A stretch of 64,000 bases of DNA. Source: an uncultured SAR116 cluster alpha proteobacterium. Lineage in GTDB: Bacteria; Pseudomonadota; Alphaproteobacteria; Puniceispirillales; Marisalimonadaceae. The notes beneath the pieces were generated by a model. The model made no database searches. It was not told the origin of the DNA and worked only from the letters and a program-made list of their open reading frames with translations. The position numbers and the translations under genes are program-made. Each line of letters opens with the position of its first letter. The stretch's first letter is position 1. Location of the stretch: the NCBI GenBank assembly GCA_902623995.1, contig CACNWE010000002.1:1-64000 (forward strand), given 5' to 3'. Below are positions 52,295 through 64,000 of this stretch, piece after piece.

Positions 52295-53915
52295 GCTTTT
52301 TTATTTTTGCCTTGATATTTTGTATTATATCTTTATCGGTTTCATACTTAAGTGCTTTTTTCCACTCAAAAATAGCCTCTTTTTTTCTATTTAACATGAA
52401 ATAACAATCACCTAGGTGGTCTATTACTTCAGCACTCCTTGGAAGAATAGAAACAGATTTTTCCAAAAAGTAAACTGCAGAATTGTAATTATTTCTCTTA
52501 TATTCCACCCAACCAAGCGTATCTAAAAAATAGCCGTTATCAGGATCTATAACTAAAGCTCTTTTTATCAAATCTAGAGCAAGATCTAATTCTCGATTTT
52601 TTAGAGCTAATTTATAAGAGATATAATTTAATGTGTAGGTGTCTTGTGGGTTTTTTTTCAAAAGTTGTAAAAATAAAACTCTAGCTTCTTTCCATTTACC
52701 AATTTTGTCTAAATTAGACGCATATAAAAATAGATCATTGTCATTTGAATCATAATGATCTAAAATTTTTTTATAAATATTCAAAGAAATTTGAAATTGA
52801 GATTTTAATTTGTAGTAATTTGCAAGCCTATATAATACTAATTTATTATCAGGCCATAAATTAACAATTTTGAATAGTAAGGATTTATATTTTTCATCCG
52901 TATCAATAGTCTTTACTATAGTTAACTTTTTTAAATTACCTGCTAACGAAAAAAAAGATTTTTCAGATATGAAATCTAAAAGTTTAATTGCTGTTTCATG
53001 TGTTTTTTCAAAGTTGTAAATTTCAGCCAAAGCATATTTAGCAATATCCATATTAGGTTCAAGAAAAACACTGAATTCTAATAAGATTTTTTGATAAGAA
53101 TAAGACTTATTTATTTTGGAGTTATCTTTATTTATTAAATTATAAACCTTGGACGATAAAATAGCATTTAATTTTTGGATTTTAATAAATATGTTATGGT
53201 CATTAGAAAAACTGTCAATTATATTAACTTTATCAAATTGGTTTGGTAGTTTTGTTCTAATAATTTCTTTTGATTTCTCGAAGTCATCCACTCTGAAGTA
53301 AAATCCTGCCAACAACAATAATTCATGACTATTTAAACTATTTTTTTTATAAATTAAGTCAGCAATTTCAATTAGTTCATCAGAATTATAAAAATTTTCC
53401 AAAATCAGTAACTTATGTATTGATGTATTAATATAATATTTTTTTGTAATATGTTTTTTATTATTTTCTTTTTCTTTAATCCAAAATTTTATTAAATTAT
53501 TTAAATCATCTAAATTGAAAAATAATTTTTCATTTTTAAAAACTTCTAAACTGCTTCTAAAATCTTTATTTTTAATTTTTAAAATATATTGAGGTAAATC
53601 ATACAATTTATTATTTCTGCCATAAATTTTTAACTTCTTAGAAACCTCATTTGCAGTATTAAAATTTCCACTAACAAGATTTGAAAAAAATTTTATTTCT
53701 AGAAGCTTTGGACTACTTAAATTTTTATCAAGTATTTGACTAGCAGTATAAGCATCCCCTCTTATTATCGAGTAATTTGCAGTGAGATAGTTGCCTACAT
53801 ATGATGTACTTTTTATTTTATGAAAATAACTTTGTGAATTATCTAAGACTTTTGTTTTTATATTACAACTTATCAAATTGAGTATAACAAAAAGAATTAC
53901 TATAAGCTTAATCAT
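52278..53915 (-). CDS. TPR-repeat lipoprotein
   Basis: Predicted envelope lipoprotein. The ATG at 53915 gives a clean signal with LISC (Cys17); a TTG four codons upstream is less likely. The body is almost wholly alpha-helical, with tetratricopeptide repeats clearest in the C-terminal 250 residues: ALDLIKRALVIDPDNGYFLDT and AVYFLEKSVSILPRSAEV are consecutive units. TPR proteins are scaffolds, so the partners decide the role. Its link to ispE is positional only. Confidence 0.85.
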   Translation of the reverse strand: MIKLIVILFVILNLISCNIKTKVLDNSQSYFHKIKSTSYVGNYLTANYSIIRGDAYTASQILDKNLSSPKLLEIKFFSNLVSGNFNTANEVSKKLKIYGRNNKLYDLPQYILKIKNKDFRSSLEVFKNEKLFFNLDDLNNLIKFWIKEKENNKKHITKKYYINTSIHKLLILENFYNSDELIEIADLIYKKNSLNSHELLLLAGFYFRVDDFEKSKEIIRTKLPNQFDKVNIIDSFSNDHNIFIKIQKLNAILSSKVYNLINKDNSKINKSYSYQKILLEFSVFLEPNMDIAKYALAEIYNFEKTHETAIKLLDFISEKSFFSLAGNLKKLTIVKTIDTDEKYKSLLFKIVNLWPDNKLVLYRLANYYKLKSQFQISLNIYKKILDHYDSNDNDLFLYASNLDKIGKWKEARVLFLQLLKKNPQDTYTLNYISYKLALKNRELDLALDLIKRALVIDPDNGYFLDTLGWVEYKRNNYNSAVYFLEKSVSILPRSAEVIDHLGDCYFMLNRKKEAIFEWKKALKYETDKDIIQNIKAKIKKHEHLL

Positions 53916-54005
53916 AAATTTTACCAAAAGTTATTATTTTCTTTTATATAAAATTAATACAATCTATTTTATATTTATTAAATAAAATTTAATAGGAAAT
54001 TTTAA

Positions 54006-54752
54006 TTGAAACTATCAGAAACGAAAAAACAAAATCTAGTTGTAAATTTGTTAAATATTTATAGAGAAATTGGAATAGATATTACAGTTTCTGATCAATT
54101 TTTTTGTAGAGAGCTTTTGGTTTTGAAAGATAATAATAAAAATATAAGAAAAAAACAAAATCATTATACGAAAAAAAACAAAGATGAAAAAATAAAAGAA
54201 TTAGAGAATTCATTCAAAAACTTTGAAGGTTGCAAATTAAAAAAAACATCTACAAATTTTGTTAGTTTTTATGGAAATATAAATTCTAATTTATTAGTTG
54301 TTGATGGACCCCCAGATGTAGAAGAAGATAAAAAAGGTCTTTCATTTGTTTCAAATAAAGGAATATTATTCGAAAAAATGCTTAATGCTATAGGGCTGAG
54401 GATCGATGAAATTTTTACTGTAAAGGGTATTCCTTGGAGACCACCAGGTAATAGGTATCCAAGTAATGAAGAAATAAAAATTTGTAGACCCTTTATTTTT
54501 AATTTGATAAATTTACTTCAACCAAAAATTATTGTTTGTTTAGGCGAGGTTCCCACTTATCAAATTTTAGAATTGAACGAAAGCATCATTAAACTGAGGG
54601 GGAAATGGCAGATATTAAAAAACAATGAGTTTGATAGTCAACTTTCTGTTCTTCCAACTTTTAGTGTTTCACATTTACTAAATAGACCAGATTTAAAAAA
54701 AAATGCTTGGGAAGACATGAAATTACTAAGAGATAAAATCAAAAAAATTTAA
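54006..54752 (+). CDS. Uracil-DNA glycosylase family 4-like protein with degenerate active-site motifs
   Basis: Overall architecture is that of family 4 UDG: an N-terminal extension, FEGCKLKK (73-80), EDKKGLSFVSNKG (107-119), IPWRPPGNRYPSNEEIKICRP (142-162) and a PKIIVCLGE strand. However, motif A, normally GEAPG, is VDGPPD (98-103), and the C-terminal HPxxLL motif is SVSHLL (220-225). Both supply catalytic residues, so activity is doubtful. Three cysteines (76, 160, 178) could serve an Fe-S site. The start is TTG with AGGA eight bases upstream. It lies 7 bases before slt. Confidence 0.75.
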   Translation: MKLSETKKQNLVVNLLNIYREIGIDITVSDQFFCRELLVLKDNNKNIRKKQNHYTKKNKDEKIKELENSFKNFEGCKLKKTSTNFVSFYGNINSNLLVVDGPPDVEEDKKGLSFVSNKGILFEKMLNAIGLRIDEIFTVKGIPWRPPGNRYPSNEEIKICRPFIFNLINLLQPKIIVCLGEVPTYQILELNESIIKLRGKWQILKNNEFDSQLSVLPTFSVSHLLNRPDLKKNAWEDMKLLRDKIKKI

Positions 54753-54759
54753 TTACGTT

Positions 54760-56535
54760 ATGACAAGTGTAAAAAACATAAAAATACTTATTGTACTTAT
54801 TTCTTTAAGTTCATTATTTTTTTCTAATATTTCGTTTGCAAACAATGAAAATGTTAAACAAATACTTTCACCACATGATATAAAAATTTATAAAAAAATT
54901 TTTGAAATTCAAAAACTCCCAATTAAAAGTAAAAAATCTAAAGAGTGGAAAAAAGTTGATGATTTAATCAAGCGATTAAATGATAAAATTTTATTAGGCA
55001 ATGTGTATGCAGAAAGATTTTTACATCCTACTGGATGGAGAAGTTCATACACAGATTTAAAAAATTGGCTTGATAAATATAATGACCATCCAGATGCTTC
55101 AAGAATAAGCAGAATAGCTCTTAAGAGAAAACCTAATAATTTGAAAAATCCCAAAAAACCAACACCTGGTTTTCTTAACGGATATGGAACATATAAAACA
55201 AATGTATTAAAACCAATATTTCCTATCGATAACAAAATATATAAAAAATTTGCCTACACTACTTCAATCAAATTTAGAAGAGCCATAAATAAAAAAAATA
55301 CTCTATATGCTGAAAATTTGTTAAATAGTAAAAAAGTAAAAAATTATCTCACCAAAAAAGAATTATCCCAGCTTAGAGCAGAATTTTCACATGCACTATT
55401 TATTTTTCAACAAGATTATAAATCTATAAGACAGGCTAGACTCTCAGTAAGTTTGTCAGAAAAACCAAACCCTCTTGCTTTATGGGCTGGTGGATTATCG
55501 TCATGGAGAATAAAAGATATTAAATTATCAAAATACTTTTTCAACAAATTATCAAATATTCAGGGACCTGAAGGAATAATTGCTGGTGGAGGTTATTGGT
55601 CTGCAAGAGTTTCTTACTTCTTGGGAAATGCTAAGGAGGCAAATTATTTTTTGAAAAAAGCAGCAACAAAAGAGAGAACTTTTTATGGTTCTTTGGCAAT
55701 GGCATCTTTGGGGTATAAGTATAAGCCAAATTTTGATTTACCAAAATATCATCATAATTTAATTAATAAAATTTTAAAACATAGGGGCGGTGTCAGAGCC
55801 CTAGCATTAATAGAAGTAAATGAATTCTATAAATCTGCAAGAGAGTTTAGAAAAATTATTCCTAAATTTGACGTTAAAGATTATCCTCAATTATTATCAT
55901 TTACATCAAAAAATAATATGCCAGGATTAACTTTTAGGTTAGCAGCTATTCTGAGAAATGATCATGACAAAATATTATTAGGAGGTTTATATCCTGTACC
56001 TACTTGGAATCTAGGTACATCAGATTTGAAAGATAAGGCTCTTCTCTATGCTATTGCTAGACAAGAATCAGGTTTTAACCCAAGAGCAAGAAGTTCATCA
56101 AAGGCTATGGGCGTATTACAAATAATACCATCTACAGCTGCATTTATCATGAAAAATAGAGAATATAGACTTAGAAGAAGCAAAAATCATTTGCTGTACA
56201 ATCCTCCTCACAATATTTCAATTGGTTCTAAATATATAAAATTTCTCTTTAGTTTACCCATCGTAAACAATGATTTAATGTGGATGTTAGCAAGCTACAA
56301 TGCCGGCCCTGGAAATTTTAAAAAATGGACAAAACATAGAAGTTATAAATATAAAGACACTTTATTAATGTTGGAAAGTTTGCCTGCTAGAGAAACTAGA
56401 AACTATATAAAGTTGGTACTTACAAATTTATGGGTATACAAGACTAGATTTAATCAAGATAATACAGCTCTACTCTCACTAGCTTCTGGAAAGCCTATAG
56501 ATTCAAAAGTTTTTTTTAATAATAAAGGAAGTTAA
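54760..56535 (+). CDS. slt: Soluble-type lytic murein transglycosylase (Slt family)
   Basis: Periplasmic enzyme cleaving peptidoglycan with formation of 1,6-anhydro-MurNAc. A signal peptide covers about 1-27 (ending NISFA). A long helical solenoid (30-420) precedes the catalytic domain, which has ARQESGFNPRARS with catalytic Glu436, AMGVLQIIPSTA and ASYNAGPGNFKKW. PARETRNYIKLVLTN closes the domain as in Slt70-like proteins. The 591 residues match. It is co-oriented with UDG-like and moaB genes. Confidence 0.93.
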   Translation: MTSVKNIKILIVLISLSSLFFSNISFANNENVKQILSPHDIKIYKKIFEIQKLPIKSKKSKEWKKVDDLIKRLNDKILLGNVYAERFLHPTGWRSSYTDLKNWLDKYNDHPDASRISRIALKRKPNNLKNPKKPTPGFLNGYGTYKTNVLKPIFPIDNKIYKKFAYTTSIKFRRAINKKNTLYAENLLNSKKVKNYLTKKELSQLRAEFSHALFIFQQDYKSIRQARLSVSLSEKPNPLALWAGGLSSWRIKDIKLSKYFFNKLSNIQGPEGIIAGGGYWSARVSYFLGNAKEANYFLKKAATKERTFYGSLAMASLGYKYKPNFDLPKYHHNLINKILKHRGGVRALALIEVNEFYKSAREFRKIIPKFDVKDYPQLLSFTSKNNMPGLTFRLAAILRNDHDKILLGGLYPVPTWNLGTSDLKDKALLYAIARQESGFNPRARSSSKAMGVLQIIPSTAAFIMKNREYRLRRSKNHLLYNPPHNISIGSKYIKFLFSLPIVNNDLMWMLASYNAGPGNFKKWTKHRSYKYKDTLLMLESLPARETRNYIKLVLTNLWVYKTRFNQDNTALLSLASGKPIDSKVFFNNKGS

Positions 56536-56543
56536 AATTAACA

Positions 56544-57083
56544 ATGGTTGAAAATGATTTTATTTCTATAAATATCGCGGTCGTGACTGTTTCAGACACA
56601 AGAGAATTAGAAAATGACAAGTCTGGTGATACTTTAGTTAGCAGAATTACAAAATTTGGGCACAAAGTAACGGCAAGAGAAATTGTAAAAGATGATTTTG
56701 ACAAAATCTCGGATTTATTTAAAAAATTACTCAAAAATAAAGATATAGATGTTATAATTTCGACAGGTGGTACTGGACTTACAGGAAGAGATATTACACC
56801 AGAAGTAATGGAGACACTGTTTGAAAAAACTATTGAGGGTTTTGGAGAAATATTTCGTTGGTTATCTTTTAAAAAAATTAATACTTCAGCATTACAATCA
56901 CGAGCACTTGCTGGGGTTGCATGTGGCAAATATATTTTTTGTTTACCTGGTTCTCCCTCTGCATGTAAAGATGGATGGGATGAAATACTGAAATATCAAT
57001 TGGATATAAGACATAAACCATGTAACTTTGTAGAAATTATGCCTAGACTCCAAGAGCATAAACTTTATCGTTCTAAAAATTAA
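56544..57083 (+). CDS. moaB: Molybdenum cofactor biosynthesis protein MoaB
   Basis: MogA/MoaB-fold protein expected to adenylylate molybdopterin. AVVTVSDTRELENDKSGDTL (12-31) and STGGTGLTGRDITPE (73-87) are the family's two hallmark blocks, and FCLPGSPSACKDGWDEIL lies near the C-terminus. Its occurrence implies at least one molybdoenzyme elsewhere in the genome. The stop overlaps the rnhB ATG by one base (TAATG). Confidence 0.92.
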   Translation: MVENDFISINIAVVTVSDTRELENDKSGDTLVSRITKFGHKVTAREIVKDDFDKISDLFKKLLKNKDIDVIISTGGTGLTGRDITPEVMETLFEKTIEGFGEIFRWLSFKKINTSALQSRALAGVACGKYIFCLPGSPSACKDGWDEILKYQLDIRHKPCNFVEIMPRLQEHKLYRSKN

Positions 57084-57775
57084 TGATAAGTTTTGATATC
57101 GAAAGTGATTTATATAACAAAAACTCAATTTTGATAGGAGTTGATGAAGCTGGAAGGGGTTCATGGGCTGGTCCATTAGTATCAACTGCATGTTGGTTTG
57201 ATTTTACTAAATATAAATCTTTGCACTCAGAGGTTAATGACAGCAAAAAACTCAAATCATCTAAAAGAAGAGAAATAATATTATCATTAGACAATTTTGT
57301 TAAATATTCTTCTTCAATTGCAAGTGTGAAAGAAATTGATAAGTATGGACTTTCATATGCAAATGCTATCGCTATGAAAAGGTCTGTTTTTTCACTAACT
57401 GAACAATTAAAAAATTTGCAAACATACAAAAAAACAGAATTTTGTATATATATTGATGGTAAATTCAAACCAGATTTTGAAAATTTGGATAATATCTTAC
57501 AATTTAAAAAACTACATTTATATAGTTGTTCAGTTAAAACTTTAGTTAAGGGTGATAGTCTTTGCAAAACTATTGCATTAGCAAGCATTATTTCCAAGGA
57601 AACGAGAGATACTATAATGAGGCAATTATCAAAAAAACACCCATCTTACTTTTTTGACAGTCATTTTGGATATGGAACTAGTAACCATAAAAATGCTATT
57701 TTAAGAAATGGTGTTTTAGATATACACAGAAAATCATTTAAACCTGTTGCTACCATATATAGTAAAAAAATCTAA
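57083..57775 (+). CDS. rnhB: Ribonuclease HII
   Basis: Removes ribonucleotides from DNA. GVDEAGRGSWAGPL (19-32) has the first catalytic pair Asp21-Glu22; SKKLKSSKR and KGDSLCKTIALASIISKETRD supply the rest. The strand with IDGKFKPDF holds the third acid. At 230 residues it is complete, although divergent. rnhB next to ccrM is typical of alphaproteobacteria. Confidence 0.93.
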   Translation: MISFDIESDLYNKNSILIGVDEAGRGSWAGPLVSTACWFDFTKYKSLHSEVNDSKKLKSSKRREIILSLDNFVKYSSSIASVKEIDKYGLSYANAIAMKRSVFSLTEQLKNLQTYKKTEFCIYIDGKFKPDFENLDNILQFKKLHLYSCSVKTLVKGDSLCKTIALASIISKETRDTIMRQLSKKHPSYFFDSHFGYGTSNHKNAILRNGVLDIHRKSFKPVATIYSKKI

Positions 57776-57801
57776 TAAAAATACACATGTAGTACCGAGC
57801 A

Positions 57802-57822
57802 AATTACTTTTACTAAGTAATT
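57802..57822. terminator. AT-rich stem-loop between rnhB and ccrM
   Basis: AATTACTT-TTACT-AAGTAATT makes an 8-bp stem with a five-base loop 27 bases after the rnhB stop. Only two of eight pairs involve G or C and no T run follows directly, so a terminator function is weakly supported. Confidence 0.3.
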
Positions 57823-57862
57823 GACTTTATTTAATAATTATCATTCTATCCACATTATATAA

Positions 57863-61127
<3,265 letters not shown>

Positions 61128-61171
61128 TTTTATCCCCAATGTGTGTATTGATTACAAATTGATATCATTAT

Positions 61172-62581
61172 TTAGTATTTATCTAAAGTTAATCCTTCAT
61201 TTTCCAAAATATTTTTAACTTCAAAAAATAGTTCATTTTTACCTTCTTCAGATTTACCTTCAAATCTAACTACCAGTGCTTCTTCTGTGTTGCTTGCACG
61301 TATTAACCACCAACCATGATTATTTTTAACTCTTAAGCCGTCTAATGTAATAACGTCATTGGAATTATATTTTTCAAACACTTTTTTAGATATATTATCT
61401 ATAGTTAAAAATTTCATCTCATCAGAACAAAAAACTTTAATTTCAGGTGAAACAAATGTTTCAGGCAAAGTTGATATAAATTTATCTAATTCAATATTAT
61501 TGGCAGTCAAGGTAAGTAATCTAATAGCTGCATAAAGTGCATCATCATAACCAAAATAGGTATCACCAAAAAAGATGTGACCAGACATTTCTCCAGCTAA
61601 TGGAGATTTAATTTCTTTAATTCTTTTTTTGATATTTGAATGTCCTGTTTTTCCAATTTCTGCTTTAAAACCTAAAGAGATAATATTCTCATATGCAATA
61701 TAACTTGACTTAATATCTAAAATTATTGTTTGGTTATTTTTATCATTTGTAGCTATTGAATTTGCAAGAAATGCAGTTAATAGGTCACCAGCAACTGATC
61801 TTCCTTTTTTGTCAATAACACCGATTCTGTCACCATCTCCATCAAAGGCTATTCCAAGTTCAGCATTTACCTCTTCCATTTTATTTAACATAATTTTCAA
61901 AGTAGACTCATCAGTAGGATCAGGATGGTGATTTGGAAAATTACCATCAACTTTAGAATATAAAACAATATGTTTTCCTGGAATTTTTGTGGTTATCATT
62001 TCAACTGACGGACCGGATGCCCCATTACCACAATCCCATACTATTGTTTTTTCGTTGAGTTGACCTTCAATATTTTTAAGAGGCTTTATAATTTCATTAA
62101 TATAGTTTTCAAATATGTTGACAGATTTCGAAAAACCATCATATGTTTTTGTATAACCTTTATTTGCAAAATTACCTAGTTTTTGAATATCTTCTCCAAA
62201 GAAAGAGTTTTGATTTAAAACTATTTTAAAACCATTATAATTTTTTGGATTATGACTTCCAGTTACTTGTATTGCTCCATCTGCTTTATAATAATTACTT
62301 GCAAAATAAAGCATTGGTGTTGGGCCCAGCCCAATTCTATAAATTTCGCAACCAGAATTTTCTAGTCCTTCAGTAAGTTTTTCTTCTAAAACTGGGCTAG
62401 ACAATCTACCATCCATTCCAACTACAATTAATGGATGTTTCTTCTCTGGATATTTTTTTTTGATTGTAATGCCAAAGAAAAAACCAAGCATGAAGGCGTC
62501 TTTTTGTGTTAAGGTTTTCTCATAAATACCTCTAATGTCGTAGGATCGAAGAATTGTTTCGTTAAAAGTGTGCTTAAACAT
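61172..62581 (-). CDS. Phosphomannomutase/phosphoglucomutase
   Basis: Phosphohexomutase interconverting hexose 1- and 6-phosphates, feeding nucleotide-sugar synthesis. The phosphoserine loop is TGSHNPKN (107-114, Ser109), the metal loop is DGDGDRIGV (about 253-261), the sugar loop is GEMSGHIFF, and RASNTEEALVVRFEG is the phosphate site. The AlgC/ManB type is most likely. The ATG at 62581 overlaps the galU stop by one base (TGATG). galU-pgm-glcB form one minus-strand unit. Confidence 0.93.
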   Translation of the reverse strand: MFKHTFNETILRSYDIRGIYEKTLTQKDAFMLGFFFGITIKKKYPEKKHPLIVVGMDGRLSSPVLEEKLTEGLENSGCEIYRIGLGPTPMLYFASNYYKADGAIQVTGSHNPKNYNGFKIVLNQNSFFGEDIQKLGNFANKGYTKTYDGFSKSVNIFENYINEIIKPLKNIEGQLNEKTIVWDCGNGASGPSVEMITTKIPGKHIVLYSKVDGNFPNHHPDPTDESTLKIMLNKMEEVNAELGIAFDGDGDRIGVIDKKGRSVAGDLLTAFLANSIATNDKNNQTIILDIKSSYIAYENIISLGFKAEIGKTGHSNIKKRIKEIKSPLAGEMSGHIFFGDTYFGYDDALYAAIRLLTLTANNIELDKFISTLPETFVSPEIKVFCSDEMKFLTIDNISKKVFEKYNSNDVITLDGLRVKNNHGWWLIRASNTEEALVVRFEGKSEEGKNELFFEVKNILENEGLTLDKY

Positions 62582-63447
62582 CAATTTTTACTAACTATTT
62601 CATGTTCTAGCCAACTTTTAAGGTTCTGTTTCATTTCTGGCCTTTCAATAGAAAAACGAATGTTAGCTTGTATAAATCCTAATTTAGACCCACAATCATA
62701 TCGCTCTTCTGAAAATTTATATCCCACACAATTAGATGAACCTATTCTACTTGCTATAGCGTCAGTAAGTTGAATTTCATTACTAGCACCCCTATTTTGT
62801 TGTTCTAAGACATCAAAAACGGCTGGTTCTATAATGTATCTACCGACAACAGCCATATTGCTAGGAGCATTTTCTGTGGATGGTTTTTCAACAAGGCCTA
62901 AAATTTCAGTAATATTATCCATTGAGTTTCCAGGAGATATTACTCCATATGAAGATACATCTTTTTTGTCTACATCCATTACAGCAAGCATATTGCCAGA
63001 ATTGTAATTATCAATCATTTCCTTAATCGTATTACCACCATAAATTAAGTCATCAGCAAGAATTATAGCCACCGGTTCATCTCCAATCAAATGTCTTGCA
63101 CACCATACAGCATGACCGAGACCAGCTGGTTCTTGTTGTCTTACATAAGCAAAAGATCCAGGGATTTTTAGCATTTCTTGCGCAGTCTTGAGAGTTTGTC
63201 TTTTTCCTTTTGAAAGTAAGTTATTTTCCAGTTCAAAAGAATGATCAAAATGATTTTCTATAGCTGATTTGCCCCGACTAGTAACAAAAATAAATTGGTC
63301 AATACCTGCATTAGCCGCTTCTTCCACTGCATATTGTATAAGTGGTTTATCAACTATAGGAAGCATTTCTTTAGGCATTGACTTAGTTGCAGGAAGAAAT
63401 CTAGTACCCAATCCACCAACTGGAAAAATTGCCTTCTTAATTTTCAT
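62581..63447 (-). CDS. galU: UTP-glucose-1-phosphate uridylyltransferase
   Basis: Makes UDP-glucose from UTP and glucose 1-phosphate. The nucleotide-binding PVGGLGTRFLPATKSMPKEM (9-28) and LADDLIYGG, with the metal-binding Asp, are typical; GLVEKPS follows. The 288 residues are standard. The product would be oxidised by the divergent Ugd to UDP-glucuronate, a precursor of envelope polysaccharide or lipids. Confidence 0.96.
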   Translation of the reverse strand: MKIKKAIFPVGGLGTRFLPATKSMPKEMLPIVDKPLIQYAVEEAANAGIDQFIFVTSRGKSAIENHFDHSFELENNLLSKGKRQTLKTAQEMLKIPGSFAYVRQQEPAGLGHAVWCARHLIGDEPVAIILADDLIYGGNTIKEMIDNYNSGNMLAVMDVDKKDVSSYGVISPGNSMDNITEILGLVEKPSTENAPSNMAVVGRYIIEPAVFDVLEQQNRGASNEIQLTDAIASRIGSSNCVGYKFSEERYDCGSKLGFIQANIRFSIERPEMKQNLKSWLEHEIVSKN

Positions 63448-63548
63448 TCACAAATCCTATAAATTAGTATAATAGTTAATATGGTAATTATTTTTTTATT
63501 TTCAATTAGTTAATAACTTCTCATTTCTCAAATATAAGAGGATATATC

Positions 63549-64000
63549 ATGAAAATCACAATGTTAGGTACTGGCTACGTTGGATTAGTGTCTGGAACTT
63601 GTTTTTCAGAATTTGGCTTTGATGTATGTTGTATAGACAAAGATAAAGACAAAATCACAAACTTAAAAAAGAATGTCATACCTATTTATGAACCGGGTCT
63701 TGAGAATTTAGTAAAAAAAAACAAAGATGCTAATCGGCTCACTTTTAGTAGCGATGTAAAAAAAAATATAGCAAACGCAGACATTGTCTTTATTGCAGTG
63801 GGAACACCAGCAAGACGTGGTGACGGTCATGCTGATTTATCATATGTTTATGAAGCTGCAGAAGAAATAGCAAATAATTTAGTGGGCTATACAGTAGTTG
63901 TTACTAAGTCTACGGTACCAATTGGAACAGGAAACGAAATTAAAAAAATTATTAAAAAAACAAATCCCAAAGCTAAATTTGATGTAGTTTCTAATCCAGA
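63549..64000 (+). CDS. ugd: UDP-glucose 6-dehydrogenase, 5' part (runs off window)
   Basis: NAD-dependent double oxidation of UDP-glucose to UDP-glucuronate. I translated the edge by eye: MLGTGYVGLVSGTCFSEFG (5-23) is the Rossmann loop, PIYEPGLENLV follows, FIAVGTPARRGDGHADLSYV is the NAD/substrate loop, and TKSTVPIGTG begins the next block. About 150 codons are visible and the rest is beyond the edge. AGAGGA (63537-63542) precedes the ATG. It diverges from galU across 101 bp. Confidence 0.95.
   Translation, partial: MKITMLGTGYVGLVSGTCFSEFGFDVCCIDKDKDKITNLKKNVIPIYEPGLENLVKKNKDANRLTFSSDVKKNIANADIVFIAVGTPARRGDGHADLSYVYEAAEEIANNLVGYTVVVTKSTVPIGTGNEIKKIIKKTNPKAKFDVVSNP

Noticed and set aside
57846-57854. 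DnaA-box-like CTATCCACA before ccrM
   Set aside because: One mismatch, single copy and no partner sites; chance is sufficient explanation.
61128-61171. Possible glycine riboswitch before malate synthase, as known for SAR11
   Set aside because: Only 44 bases separate pgm from glcB, and they do not contain the conserved aptamer core; glcB appears to be read through from galU-pgm.

Overview
The window is a gene-dense, AT-rich stretch (about 30% GC by eye) of an alphaproteobacterial chromosome. It carries 62 protein genes, one tRNA and no gene-free gap longer than about 270 bases. Alphaproteobacterial origin is supported by gene order (coaE / origin / hemE-hemJ-rho-mnmE-mnmG-rsmG-parA-parB-holA-lptE-leuS; rnhB-ccrM; trpS-murJ-glnD-mutS), by a CcrM-type GANTC methyltransferase, by a DUF3576 lipoprotein next to leuS and by a Tim44-like gene beside secB. 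Low GC, overlapping genes, short gaps and the apparent absence of some usual neighbours suggest a streamlined, probably marine, free-living lineage. MutS, GlnD and CcrM, and the lack of room for a glycine riboswitch before malate synthase, argue against a typical SAR11 genome. I cannot place it to genus. No mobile element, CRISPR array or phage is visible.

Layout. 1-3.7 kb: rimI (cut by the window edge)-tsaB, a NodB-type deacetylase, a Bax-like glucosaminidase and nfuA. 3.8-12 kb: mutS-glnD-murJ-trpS on the minus strand. 12-16.8 kb: maeB, a PfkB kinase, a small lipoprotein and dapB. 16.8-20.6 kb: grpE, dnaK and dnaJ, with a convincing heat-shock sigma promoter before dnaK. 20.8-27.3 kb: rph-rdgB-hemW, an LpoA-like lipoprotein, and rsmI-BON lipoprotein-gshB. 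27.3-32.5 kb: one long minus-strand operon tim44-smr-hisB-hisH-GNAT-hisA-hisF-hisE-HIT. 32.6-34.3 kb: secB, dnaQ and coaE.

34.3-42.9 kb is the replication and segregation core. The 272-bp coaE-hemE gap has three perfect and two near-perfect DnaA boxes in very AT-rich DNA and is my candidate for oriC. This is the place where Caulobacter and Rickettsia keep theirs. To its right lie hemE, hemJ, rho, mnmE, mnmG, rsmG, parA and parB, with two perfect 16-bp parS palindromes, one between rho and mnmE and one inside rsmG.

42.9-51.4 kb: holA, lptE, leuS, DUF3576, a major porin with a strong terminator and a structured leader, a YggS protein, RibA, a divergent OmpR-like regulator with a degenerate receiver, and tRNA-Gln. 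51.4-64 kb: ispE-TPR, a degenerate family-4 uracil-DNA glycosylase, slt, moaB, rnhB, ccrM, malate synthase G, phosphohexomutase, galU and the start of ugd. The last three supply nucleotide sugars for the envelope.

Most genes are housekeeping. The points most worth a second look are the oriC/parS arrangement, the orphan pseudo-receiver regulator packed 22 bp from ribA, the glycosylase that has lost both active-site motifs, the deacetylase with an altered metal-ligand motif, and the G8 tract in the LpoA-like gene.
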